From Alectryocaccomicrobium faecavium (GTDB lineage: Bacteria > Bacillota > Clostridia > Christensenellales > Aristaeellaceae), in the NCBI GenBank assembly GCA_018713425.1, contig DVOT01000119.1:1-6741 (forward strand): 6,741 bases of DNA, written 5' to 3'. Below, piece after piece: positions 1 to 6,741 of the stretch. The first letter of the stretch is position 1. Each line of letters starts with the position of its first letter. The translations under genes were made by a program, and so were the position numbers. The notes under the pieces were generated by a model that did not search any database, had not been told where the DNA came from, and saw only the letters and a program-made list of their open reading frames with translations.

Positions 1-37
1 AACCACCAATTTTTAAAAAGAAAAATAGGAGAATTTT
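1..37 (+). promoter_or_regulatory. AT-rich leader with ribosome binding site for the first GH36 gene
   Basis: This short stretch is strikingly A/T-rich compared with the GC-rich genes that follow. It contains AGGAG at 27-31, six bases before the ATG at 38, a near-ideal Shine-Dalgarno spacing that fixes the start of the first gene. No -35/-10 pair is visible. The promoter, and any upstream operon genes such as a sugar transporter or regulator, must lie outside the window. Confidence 0.8.
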
Positions 38-2068
38 ATGACGAATCCATGCCGATTTCGCGCCGCGGCTACGCGCGTCCGTCCATATGCCGCCCCGGCG
101 CGCATTCCCTTATCCTTTGTATATGGTGAAACCGCGTATCGCGGATTGCCGGAAGAGCTCTTTCATCCCACCATCCGCCGCTGTCCAGCGGACGCCAACC
201 TGGTGTGCAAGCAAATCACCGGCCGTCTGCCCGATGGGCTGGAGGTGCGCGTGGAATATACGGAATACCAGGATTTTCCCGCCGTCGAATGGTATGCGGA
301 GTTTACCAATACTGCCGCGCAAAATTCCCCCAGGCTCCGGCAGGTTCGCCTGATCGACGAAGCGTTCCGCGGCGAAAATCCCGTGTTGCTGCACAGCAAT
401 GGCGACACCGTAACGTATGAAGGCTATCAAATGTTGCGCACCGCCGTTGACGAGGAAGGCCTGCACCTGCAAACCGATTCCGGCAGTCCCTGCAACGGCG
501 CGTTCCCCTTTATGCGCCTCATGACGGAAGGCGGCGGCTACAACTTTGCCGTGGGCTGGCCGGGCGGCTGGAGCGGAGAATTCCGCAAAACAGCGGACGG
601 CGTCGCGGTGTGGTTCAGCCAGGAAACGCTGGATACCTACCTGTTGCCCGGCGAAACCCTGCGCACCCCGCGCGTGCTGGTTATGGCCTATGACGGGGAC
701 GAGGCGGCGGGCCGTCACCAATGGAGGCGCTTTTTCCGGCAGCACCTATTGGTTCGAGAAAACGGCGTCCCGCTCGACCCCATGCACGTCATGAGCTATG
801 GCGGCGGCGGCGTGGAATTCACGCTTTCTACCGAGCAAAACCAGCTAGAGGCCATCGATACCTTTCTGGCAAAAGGCTTCCGCCCGGACATTTGGTGGAT
901 CGACGCCGGCTGGTATCCCTGCGGCCTGAAGTGGGAAGCCGCAGGAACCTGGGAACCCCATCCGGAGCACTATCCCCACGGCTTGGGGCCGATTGGCAAA
1001 AAGTGCGCGGAAAACGGCATCCGTTTTCTACTGTGGTTCGAACTGGAACGGGTGACAGAAGGCTCGCGCCTGGATCGGGAACATCCGGAATGGATGCTCT
1101 ACACGACGAACGCCGAGGGAGAAACGGATTGGACCCGCATGCTCAACCTGGCCGACCAGGATTGCTTGCGCTGGGCCATCGATCGCGTGGATGGTCTGAT
1201 CCAAGAGGGCCATGTGAAGATTTACCGGCAGGATTTCAACATTGCCCGTCCTGCCGCGTACTGGCGCGGCAAAGACGCGGAAAACCGGGCGGGAACCACG
1301 GAAAACCACTACATTCAAAACCTTTTAACGTTTTGGGATACGTTGGTGGAGCGCAATCCCGGCTTGTGGATTGACAACTGCTCTTCCGGCGGGCGGCGGA
1401 ACGACTATGAGCTGATGCGGCGCGCCGTGCCCTTGCACTACACGGACGTAGGCTACGGCGTGCATCCCGAAAAACAGCAGCAATATCGCGTTATGTTCGA
1501 ATGGCTCCCCTATTTTCGCGCGCTGTGCATGAACTGGGATAAGCCGGACGGCTCCTATGGGCAATGGGCCATGCCTGACGATCCGCCTTATTCCGACGCG
1601 TTTGCCACGTATGCTTCGCTCGCCCCCGCCCTGGACCAAAAAATACCGCCGGACTGCTCGCCGGAAGAGCAAGAAACCGCGCAGCGCATGCTGGCAATCT
1701 GGCGGCCCGCGGCAGAATTGATGCTGCGGGGCGATTACTATCCTTTGCTGGAATCGCACAAGCATGCCGACCGGTGGTACGCTTGCCAGTTTGACGACCC
1801 GCAGCGTGGCGATGGTTTCGTACATGCCATCCGGAACATCCGCGCGGAGGAAACGTCGATCACGCTCTTCCCGCACGTGGAACAAGGCGCGGAATACCGC
1901 TTTACCTGCATGGATCCGCCGCGCGAAATGACGCTATCCGCCGAAGCGTTGTCCACCCATGGGCTGAGCGTTTCCCTGCCGCAAAGGGCGGGTGTCGTTT
2001 GGTTTTATCAAAAGAAAGTGCCCGCCGGCGCAAAAGAACCGGCGGCGGCAAAGGATGCGGAAAAATGA
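38..2068 (+). CDS. GH36-family alpha-galactosidase-like glycoside hydrolase (copy 1)
   Basis: A 676-residue retaining glycosidase of the melibiase (GH36, clan GH-D) type, probably removing alpha-linked galactose or a related sugar from imported oligosaccharides in the cytoplasm. The order is an N-terminal beta-sandwich (about 20-240), a TIM barrel (about 248-575) and a small C-terminal beta-sandwich (about 578-660). Visible motifs are WWIDAGW (D289), LLWFELER (332-338), IYRQDFN with predicted nucleophile D399, and CSSGGRRND (448-456) with predicted acid/base D456. There is no signal peptide: the N-terminus is Arg/Ala-rich without a hydrophobic core. The start is set by AGGAG six bases upstream, and the distance to the IPLSFVYG strand matches that in the third gene to within one residue. 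Oddities: DAGW replaces DDGW, RQD replaces KWD, the usual FEPER is FELER (L336), and a 17-residue Lys/Ala/Glu-rich tail follows the family-like C-terminal strand. The fold is secure; the exact substrate is not. At 676 residues it is somewhat shorter than classical GH36 enzymes (about 720-750). Confidence 0.9.
   Translation: MTNPCRFRAAATRVRPYAAPARIPLSFVYGETAYRGLPEELFHPTIRRCPADANLVCKQITGRLPDGLEVRVEYTEYQDFPAVEWYAEFTNTAAQNSPRLRQVRLIDEAFRGENPVLLHSNGDTVTYEGYQMLRTAVDEEGLHLQTDSGSPCNGAFPFMRLMTEGGGYNFAVGWPGGWSGEFRKTADGVAVWFSQETLDTYLLPGETLRTPRVLVMAYDGDEAAGRHQWRRFFRQHLLVRENGVPLDPMHVMSYGGGGVEFTLSTEQNQLEAIDTFLAKGFRPDIWWIDAGWYPCGLKWEAAGTWEPHPEHYPHGLGPIGKKCAENGIRFLLWFELERVTEGSRLDREHPEWMLYTTNAEGETDWTRMLNLADQDCLRWAIDRVDGLIQEGHVKIYRQDFNIARPAAYWRGKDAENRAGTTENHYIQNLLTFWDTLVERNPGLWIDNCSSGGRRNDYELMRRAVPLHYTDVGYGVHPEKQQQYRVMFEWLPYFRALCMNWDKPDGSYGQWAMPDDPPYSDAFATYASLAPALDQKIPPDCSPEEQETAQRMLAIWRPAAELMLRGDYYPLLESHKHADRWYACQFDDPQRGDGFVHAIRNIRAEETSITLFPHVEQGAEYRFTCMDPPREMTLSAEALSTHGLSVSLPQRAGVVWFYQKKVPAGAKEPAAAKDAEK
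2050..2055 (+). promoter_or_regulatory. Ribosome binding site of the GH2 gene, inside the end of gene 1
   Basis: AAAGGA lies nine bases before the ATG at 2065, within the last codons of the first GH36 gene. That ATG overlaps the upstream TGA stop as ATGA (2065-2068). The arrangement supports translational coupling and favours 2065 over a TTG at 1999 in the same frame. The TTG lacks a Shine-Dalgarno site and would add 22 Arg/Lys/Gly-rich residues before the family-like N-terminus. Confidence 0.7.
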
Positions 2069-4623
2069 AACTATTGTTGGATGGAGTTTGGCAGGGAACA
2101 GGATTTGGCCCCGAGGGAGAAACCTTCTCGTTCGAGGCCGCGGTTCCCGGGTGTGTTCACACAGATATGTTGCGTTGCGGCAAAATTCCGGATCCCTATT
2201 GGCGCGATCAAGCCCAGTGCGCTCGCTGGATCGAGAATTGGAACTGGTCGTTTGAACGCACATTCGTCGTAGAGCAAGTGCCCACAGCCGCGCAGTTGTG
2301 CTTTGAGGGGCTGGACACCTACTGCCGCATTTACCTAAATGGCATAGAAATCGGACGCGCGGAAAATATGTTTATCCCTCATACGTTTCCAGCGCGCGGC
2401 CTAAAGGCAGGCGAAAATACGCTCCGCGTCGTTTTCCTTTCGCCCATTGCGGCAACGCGCGGCTTACCTGAACGCCCCGCGGCCTTTACCGCCGAACGGC
2501 TGTATACGCGCCGCCTGCAATGCACCTATTCTTGGGACTGGGTAGAACGCTTTGTAACTATGGGCATTTACCGCAGCGCCTATCTATTTTGGGCAGAACA
2601 TTGCGTGATCGACGACCTGCGGTGCGAAACGCGCGTGGTGGACGATTTTGGCGCGCTCCTGTTTTGCCATGTGGAATTCCGCCACATGAGCGATGCGGAT
2701 TTCTGCCGGATAACGCTCACCGATCCCGATGGCAACGTGGTGTTCCAAAAACGCCGCAGGATCGTGGAAGACGGACTATCCGAAATGATCGATGTGCCGC
2801 AACCGCAATTGTGGTGGCCGAATGGTTATGGCGACCAACCGCTATACCGGCTCTGCGCGCGCGTGGAAACAGCAGAGGGCGCGGTTTTGGCAGAGCGCAC
2901 CCTGAACATGGGCATCCGCACGGTGCGCATTTTGCAAGCGCCCGATCTACCGGGCAGTCCAGAGGCTCAAAAATGCCAGGCCTTGCAAAAAGGCGCGCAC
3001 GTTTCTGACAAAAACGCCCGCTGGGATCAAAATCGGGAAGGTGATTTCGCAGGCTTTACGCTGATCGTAAACGGCGTGAAGATCTTTTGCAAGGGTGCAA
3101 ACTGGGTTCCCTGCGAACCGTTTCCTTCGGCGGAAACGCCGCAAAAAATTCGCGCCCTGCTTCGGCAGCTGCAACTTGCCCACGGAAACATGGTGCGAAT
3201 CTGGGGAGGCGGCCTTTTTGAGCAGGACGCCTTTTACGACGCTTGTGACGAACTGGGCTTGATGGTCACCCAGGATTTCCTAATGGCATGCGGCCATTAT
3301 CCCGAATGGGAAGACGGCTTTTTGCGGCAGCTCACCGTGGAAGCGAGGTACGCGGCCCGCCGGCTTCGGAACCATCCCTGCCTCGTTTGGTGGAGCGGCG
3401 ATAACGAAAACGCCATGGACGCCGATGAAGATATGGCGGATTACCACGGGCGGCGTTCTGCCCTGCGCGCCATTGGGCCCGTGCTGGAAGAAATGGATCC
3501 CAACCGTCCGTTTCTGCCTTCCAGCCCCTATGGCGGTCGGCCCTATGGTTCGATCACGCGCGGTACGACGCACAACACCAATTATATGGGCGAAAAATTT
3601 TCGTACATTCGCTTCCACGATATGCGGGACTATCGCGCCTATTTTTCGGAATATCTTTCGCGCTTTTGTGCGGAAGAGCCTTGCATGGGCATGCCTTCGG
3701 TCTGTTCTATGCGCCGCTTCCTCGCAGAAGATGACATCTTTGGCCCTGACGACAGCATGCTGCGGTTTCACACCAAAAACAATCCTTCCCCCGAATTTCA
3801 AGAATTCGAAGTTTTCGATTACACCGTGGCCGCCGCAGAAAAGCTGCTGGGCGCGGACAAATGCCCAGAAGACCGGGTGATGAAGCTGCAATACATTCAA
3901 TACGAGTGGATCCGCATCACCATGGAACTATATCGCCGCAACAAATGGTTTTCTTCCGGGCTGATTTACTGGATGCTGAACGATTGCTGGCCTGCCAGCG
4001 GTTGCGCCATCCTGGATTACTACGCCCGTCCCAAGGCGGCGTGGTATGGCTTCCGCAGGGCGGCGCAACCGGTGATCGCTTCCATCGATTTTACAAACGG
4101 GCAATACCATTTATACGTATGCAACGATGGAAGGAAACCTTGCGACGGCGTCGCACGCCTATTTTTGCAGCCGTTCGACAAGGTGGAACCCACGCGGGAA
4201 CTTTGTGCGGAATTCCACGTCCGCCCAAACGAAAGTGCGCCGGTGCTTTCCGCCGCGCTGCCGGCGACGCGGAAGGGGGAAATTCTGCTAGCAGAAATTC
4301 AGGGGCCAGGCTTCCGCGACCGCGCGTATTTCTTTGAGAACCGCCCCTGCGATTGCCAATTCCCGGGCGTTCCGCCCGCGGTGAAGCAGGTTTCTAGCGA
4401 TTCCATCACTCTGCGCGCCAGCGCGTACGTGCACGCCGTATCGCTGGATGGCGAAATGGTTTTTGAGGACAATTTCTTTTCCCTGTTGCCCGGAGAAACG
4501 CGCACCATCCATTTCTCCGGAGCGGGCGAGGAGATCCGCATGCGCGTGTTGCATTCGGCCGCGCCAGACATTGCAATCCGCCGTTCCCCCTTTGCGGGGC
4601 CGGAACGCGATTCCACCGGTTGA
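2065..4623 (+). CDS. GH2-family beta-mannosidase-like glycoside hydrolase
   Basis: An 852-residue cytoplasmic exo-glycosidase, most likely a beta-mannosidase that releases mannose from the non-reducing end of beta-mannosides. The domains are an N-terminal jelly-roll sugar-binding domain (about 1-185, opening LLDGVWQ), an Ig-like domain (about 190-292), a TIM barrel (about 330-650) and C-terminal Ig-like domains (about 670-835, with DNFFSLLPGE from 802). The best mannosidase signatures are YSWDWVERFVTMGIY (155-169), MVRIWGGGLFEQDAFYDACD (376-395), and WSGDNE (443-448) with predicted acid/base E448. The nucleophile is probably E537 in RFCAEEP (533-539), where SE followed by aromatic-Gly is more usual. 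A segment at about 295-329 between the Ig-like domain and the barrel looks like an insertion. There is no signal peptide, and about 27 cysteines suggest a reducing cytoplasm. The four-base overlap with gene 1 ties the two together. Length fits the family. GH2 mannosidase assignment is strong; natural substrate is inferred. Confidence 0.9.
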   Translation: MKLLLDGVWQGTGFGPEGETFSFEAAVPGCVHTDMLRCGKIPDPYWRDQAQCARWIENWNWSFERTFVVEQVPTAAQLCFEGLDTYCRIYLNGIEIGRAENMFIPHTFPARGLKAGENTLRVVFLSPIAATRGLPERPAAFTAERLYTRRLQCTYSWDWVERFVTMGIYRSAYLFWAEHCVIDDLRCETRVVDDFGALLFCHVEFRHMSDADFCRITLTDPDGNVVFQKRRRIVEDGLSEMIDVPQPQLWWPNGYGDQPLYRLCARVETAEGAVLAERTLNMGIRTVRILQAPDLPGSPEAQKCQALQKGAHVSDKNARWDQNREGDFAGFTLIVNGVKIFCKGANWVPCEPFPSAETPQKIRALLRQLQLAHGNMVRIWGGGLFEQDAFYDACDELGLMVTQDFLMACGHYPEWEDGFLRQLTVEARYAARRLRNHPCLVWWSGDNENAMDADEDMADYHGRRSALRAIGPVLEEMDPNRPFLPSSPYGGRPYGSITRGTTHNTNYMGEKFSYIRFHDMRDYRAYFSEYLSRFCAEEPCMGMPSVCSMRRFLAEDDIFGPDDSMLRFHTKNNPSPEFQEFEVFDYTVAAAEKLLGADKCPEDRVMKLQYIQYEWIRITMELYRRNKWFSSGLIYWMLNDCWPASGCAILDYYARPKAAWYGFRRAAQPVIASIDFTNGQYHLYVCNDGRKPCDGVARLFLQPFDKVEPTRELCAEFHVRPNESAPVLSAALPATRKGEILLAEIQGPGFRDRAYFFENRPCDCQFPGVPPAVKQVSSDSITLRASAYVHAVSLDGEMVFEDNFFSLLPGETRTIHFSGAGEEIRMRVLHSAAPDIAIRRSPFAGPERDSTG

Positions 4624-4685
4624 GGCGCGCGAGCCAGCGAAAAGCACTTTGACAATTTTGCAACCATTGAGGAGGATGCATTTGC
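4624..4685 (+). promoter_or_regulatory. Intergenic leader with strong Shine-Dalgarno site for the second GH36 gene
   Basis: This 62-base gap has no terminator-like hairpin, so genes 2 and 3 are probably co-transcribed. AGGAGG at 4670-4675 is ten bases from the ATG at 4686, slightly long but usable. Another ATG at 4676 directly abuts the Shine-Dalgarno site and opens only a 22-codon out-of-frame ORF ending at 4744. A small dyad, ATGCA (4676-4680) and TGCAT (4683-4687), covers the start codon. TTGACA occurs at 4649-4654, but no acceptable -10 follows at normal spacing. Confidence 0.6.
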
Positions 4686-6641
4686 ATGGTTACATCCCAA
4701 GATTTCGCATTTATGGAGCGCGCTCTGGCGTGGAGGGCGCTTAAATCTCTGCCGCTTTGTTTTCAATATGGCGCGCGGCTGATCTGCGGCTGGCCATCTG
4801 AGGCAACGCCCACCATCACAAAAACGCAACCAGAGGCGCACGTCTGCCAGACCACTGTGTACGGCGTCTTGGCGGACGGGCTAGAAATCCGCATGGAATG
4901 CGTGGAGTATACGGATTTTCCCGTCGTGGAATACATCGTCTTTCTCACCAACCGCAGCGCAACCGATAGCCAGCTCGTGGATTCGTTGTGCCTAAAAGGC
5001 GAAATCACCGAAAAAAGCGCGGAACTGATCCACGGAAACGGCGATACCGTACGCCCAGACGGCTATCGCTGGCAACGGGACGCGTTGCCTTTGGCGATCA
5101 GCCCCGTAGACGGCACTTCGTGCAATGGGGCCTTCCCCTATATGCGGCTGGCAACGCCCGGTGGCCTGATCAACCTGGCCGTCGGCTGGCCCACCCAATG
5201 GGAGGCACGCTTTGCCCTGGGCGAACAAGGCGTACAAATTTCCGTGGGGCAAAAGCGCTGCCATACGGTTTTGCGGCCCGGCGAAACGCTGCGCACCCCG
5301 CGCCTCACGCTGCAATTCTGCGCAGGCGAGGAAAATCGCGCCACCAATCTGTGGCGTCGCTGGTATTTTGCGCACGTTCTGCCGCGCCCGGCCGGCCAAC
5401 CCCTGCGGCCGCTTTTGTGCCTGCACCATTTGGGCTGCGATGGAAAGCCGGAAGCCACAGCCGCAAGCGAGGAAAATCAGCTTCACGCCCTGCGCGAATA
5501 TCTGCGCAACGGCTTGCAACCGGACGTATGGTGGCTTGACGCTGGATGGTATCCCTGCGATTTCGTGTGGACCTATACGGGCACCTGGATACCGGACACG
5601 GCCCGCTTTCCGCGCGGCCTTCTGCCCCTTGCCGAAGCCTGCCAGGAATGCGGCGCCAAATTTCTACTCTGGTTTGAGCCGGAGCGCGCACAGGCGGGCA
5701 GCTGGCTGGCGGAAAACCATCCCGAATGGATGCTTACGCGGCATTTGCCCGATGGTGCTTTGGATTTCGACCGGCTCGTCAACCTAGGCGACCCCGCCTG
5801 CTGCGACGCGCTCATCAAGCATGTGGACGCACTCATCAAGCAATATCACATTGGCATCTACCGGCAGGATTTCAACTTCAATCCCGCGCCCTTCTGGCAG
5901 GAAAACGAGGCGCCCAACCGGATTGGCATGCTAGAAAACCTACATGGGCAGGGCTACTTGCGCTATTGGGACGCGCTACTCGCGCGCAATCCGGGATTGC
6001 TCATCGATTCGTGCGCCTCCGGCGGGCGGCGCAACGATATGGAAACCATGCGGCGTGCTGTGCCCTTGCACTACACCGACATGGGATACGGAAACCATCC
6101 GCTCAAACAACTGCAGCACCGGCAAATGTTCGCGTGGCTCCCCTACTTCCGAGCGCACAACATGAACTGGCTTAACCCCGACCATACCTATGGCACTGAA
6201 AAATATGCGCCCGATGAATTTTCCTATTACGCAGCGCTCGCCCCTTGCCTTACGGACGTAACGCCCTATTTTGCGCCGCCCGAGGCTTTCGCGCTGGCGC
6301 GGCGCATGCAACCCATTTGGCGGCGCGCGGCGGAATATATGCTTTCAGGCGATTACTATCCGCTAACGGATTGCCGGGCGGACAGCCGCGATTTTTACGC
6401 GATGCAGTTCCACTGCGCAAAAAGCAACGAAGGCTTTGCCAACATCGTCAGCAACGTTTGCAACGAAGAAAACGCCTTCCTGCTGCGTTTGCAAGCATTG
6501 GAGCCGCAAGCTCTCTATCGCCTGGCAGACGCTGGCGACACGCAAACCATGGAATACACTGGCGCGCAACTGGCAGACGGCATCTCCGTCTCTATAGCCG
6601 CCCACAGCGCCATAGTCTATTTCTATCAAAAGATCGGCTAA
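4686..6641 (+). CDS. GH36-family alpha-galactosidase-like glycoside hydrolase (copy 2)
   Basis: A 651-residue diverged paralogue of the first gene, with the same three-part layout: N-terminal beta-sandwich (about 20-235), TIM barrel (about 241-565) and C-terminal beta-sandwich (about 569-651). Visible motifs are WWLDAGW (D285), LLWFEPER (327-334), IYRQDFN with predicted nucleophile D395, and CASGGRRND (443-451) with predicted acid/base D451. The two copies align almost without gaps in the barrel, with roughly half the residues identical by eye, rising sharply near the acid/base and following PLHYTDMGYG. This is clear homology but not a recent duplication. The start at 4686 is preferred over the internal Met at residue 10 because it has AGGAGG upstream and places the LPLCFQYG strand where the equivalent strand lies in copy 1. 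No signal peptide or membrane segment is seen. Unlike copy 1 it keeps the FEPER proline and ends two residues after the final YQK. It probably acts on a related but not identical alpha-glycoside; substrate is unproven. Confidence 0.9.
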   Translation: MVTSQDFAFMERALAWRALKSLPLCFQYGARLICGWPSEATPTITKTQPEAHVCQTTVYGVLADGLEIRMECVEYTDFPVVEYIVFLTNRSATDSQLVDSLCLKGEITEKSAELIHGNGDTVRPDGYRWQRDALPLAISPVDGTSCNGAFPYMRLATPGGLINLAVGWPTQWEARFALGEQGVQISVGQKRCHTVLRPGETLRTPRLTLQFCAGEENRATNLWRRWYFAHVLPRPAGQPLRPLLCLHHLGCDGKPEATAASEENQLHALREYLRNGLQPDVWWLDAGWYPCDFVWTYTGTWIPDTARFPRGLLPLAEACQECGAKFLLWFEPERAQAGSWLAENHPEWMLTRHLPDGALDFDRLVNLGDPACCDALIKHVDALIKQYHIGIYRQDFNFNPAPFWQENEAPNRIGMLENLHGQGYLRYWDALLARNPGLLIDSCASGGRRNDMETMRRAVPLHYTDMGYGNHPLKQLQHRQMFAWLPYFRAHNMNWLNPDHTYGTEKYAPDEFSYYAALAPCLTDVTPYFAPPEAFALARRMQPIWRRAAEYMLSGDYYPLTDCRADSRDFYAMQFHCAKSNEGFANIVSNVCNEENAFLLRLQALEPQALYRLADAGDTQTMEYTGAQLADGISVSIAAHSAIVYFYQKIG

Positions 6642-6691
6642 GCCGTTGCCGCCCGCGAATGCCCGCGTTGTTTCTCCGAAATGTCCGTTGT

Positions 6692-6728
6692 CAGGGGGCT
6701 GCCTCCAATAAAAGGCAGCCCCCTGTTT
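6692..6728 (+). terminator. Probable rho-independent terminator ending the operon
   Basis: A perfect 13-bp stem (arms 6692-6704 and 6713-6725, GC-rich) encloses an eight-base loop (6705-6712). It begins 50 bases after the TAA of the second GH36 gene and is followed by TTT at 6726-6728, then GCTCC. The stem is very strong but the U-tract is short, so termination may be incomplete or assisted. No other feature is seen between 6642 and the end of the window. Confidence 0.75.
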
Positions 6729-6741
6729 GCTCCACGATGTG

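Noticed and set aside
38..110. The basic, Ala-rich N-terminus of copy 1 as a signal peptide.
   Set aside because: There is no continuous hydrophobic core or lipobox, and the next strand aligns with that of copy 2, which also lacks a signal.
110..745. A 211-codon open frame on the minus strand within the first GH36 gene.
   Set aside because: It lies wholly antisense to a gene with clear family motifs, has no recognisable domain, and long antisense frames are expected in GC-rich coding DNA.
1325..1885. A minus-strand frame whose protein resembles another minus-strand frame at 5976-6311, both with a VVQGH segment and an APPAGG-like or VPPPAG-like segment.
   Set aside because: The likeness is the reverse reading of the conserved CxSGGRRND and PLHYTD region of the two GH36 genes, so it reflects sense-strand homology and not an antisense gene family.
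1999..2064. A 22-codon upstream extension of the GH2 gene from a TTG.
   Set aside because: It has no Shine-Dalgarno site, would overlap gene 1 by 70 bases, and adds Arg/Lys/Gly-rich residues before the family-like LLDGVWQ start.
3280..3900. A 206-codon minus-strand frame inside the GH2 gene.
   Set aside because: It is antisense to the conserved GH2 barrel, has no family signature, and shows no convincing start context.
4649..4663. An imperfect palindrome of the form TTGnnAAtTTnnCAA, possibly an operator.
   Set aside because: It is short, AT-rich, seen only once, and no regulator gene is present to link it to.
4649..4677. A possible internal promoter with consensus TTGACA at 4649-4654.
   Set aside because: The best -10 at 17-base spacing is GAGGAT, which is a poor match and falls in the Shine-Dalgarno site; transcription would start at about the start codon.
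1220..6077. Short identical nucleotide runs shared by the two GH36 genes, such as around the RQDFN codons (1224-1240 and 5860-5876) and the PLHYT codons.
   Set aside because: They coincide with conserved active-site codons and diverge at once on either side, so they fit protein-level constraint on old paralogues rather than a mobile or recent repeat.

Overview
The window holds three large genes on the + strand, packed head to tail as one apparent operon, followed by a hairpin terminator. The order is a GH36-family alpha-galactosidase-like protein (38-2068), a GH2-family beta-mannosidase-like protein (2065-4623) and a second, diverged GH36 protein (4686-6641). There are no RNA genes, mobile elements, CRISPR arrays or convincing minus-strand genes.

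Organism: probably an uncultured Clostridia-type Firmicute, perhaps from a gut or other plant-fibre-degrading community. The signs are purine-rich Shine-Dalgarno sites (AGGAG, AGGAGG), an AT-rich leader before GC-rich genes, and a GH2 enzyme whose landmark motifs resemble, from memory, a Clostridia-type branch of beta-mannosidases. The GH2 protein also has about 27 cysteines in 852 residues, which suits a reducing cytoplasm. The taxon is inference, not read directly from the sequence.

Layout: 1-37 is an AT-rich leader with a ribosome binding site and no visible promoter, so the transcription start or earlier operon genes lie upstream. Genes 1 and 2 overlap by four bases (ATGA), which suggests translational coupling. 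A 62-base gap with a strong Shine-Dalgarno site separates genes 2 and 3. Bases 6642-6691 hold nothing recognisable. A 13-bp perfect stem at 6692-6725 probably ends the transcript.

How the genes may work together: none of the three proteins has a signal peptide or membrane segment, so they probably act in the cytoplasm on imported oligosaccharides. The simplest model is breakdown of galactomannan or galactoglucomannan fragments: the GH36 enzymes remove alpha-linked galactosyl side groups and the GH2 enzyme releases mannose from the non-reducing end of the beta-mannan backbone.

The main reason for caution is that both GH36 proteins keep the catalytic aspartates but differ from textbook alpha-galactosidases at sugar-contacting positions (DAGW for DDGW, RQD for KWD, SGGRRND for SGGGRFD). 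The GH2 protein has an unusual nucleophile segment (AEEP where SEFG is typical). The real substrates may therefore differ from simple galactomannan oligosaccharides. I found no evidence of a wholly new type of system; the interest lies in this paired, variant glycosidase set.
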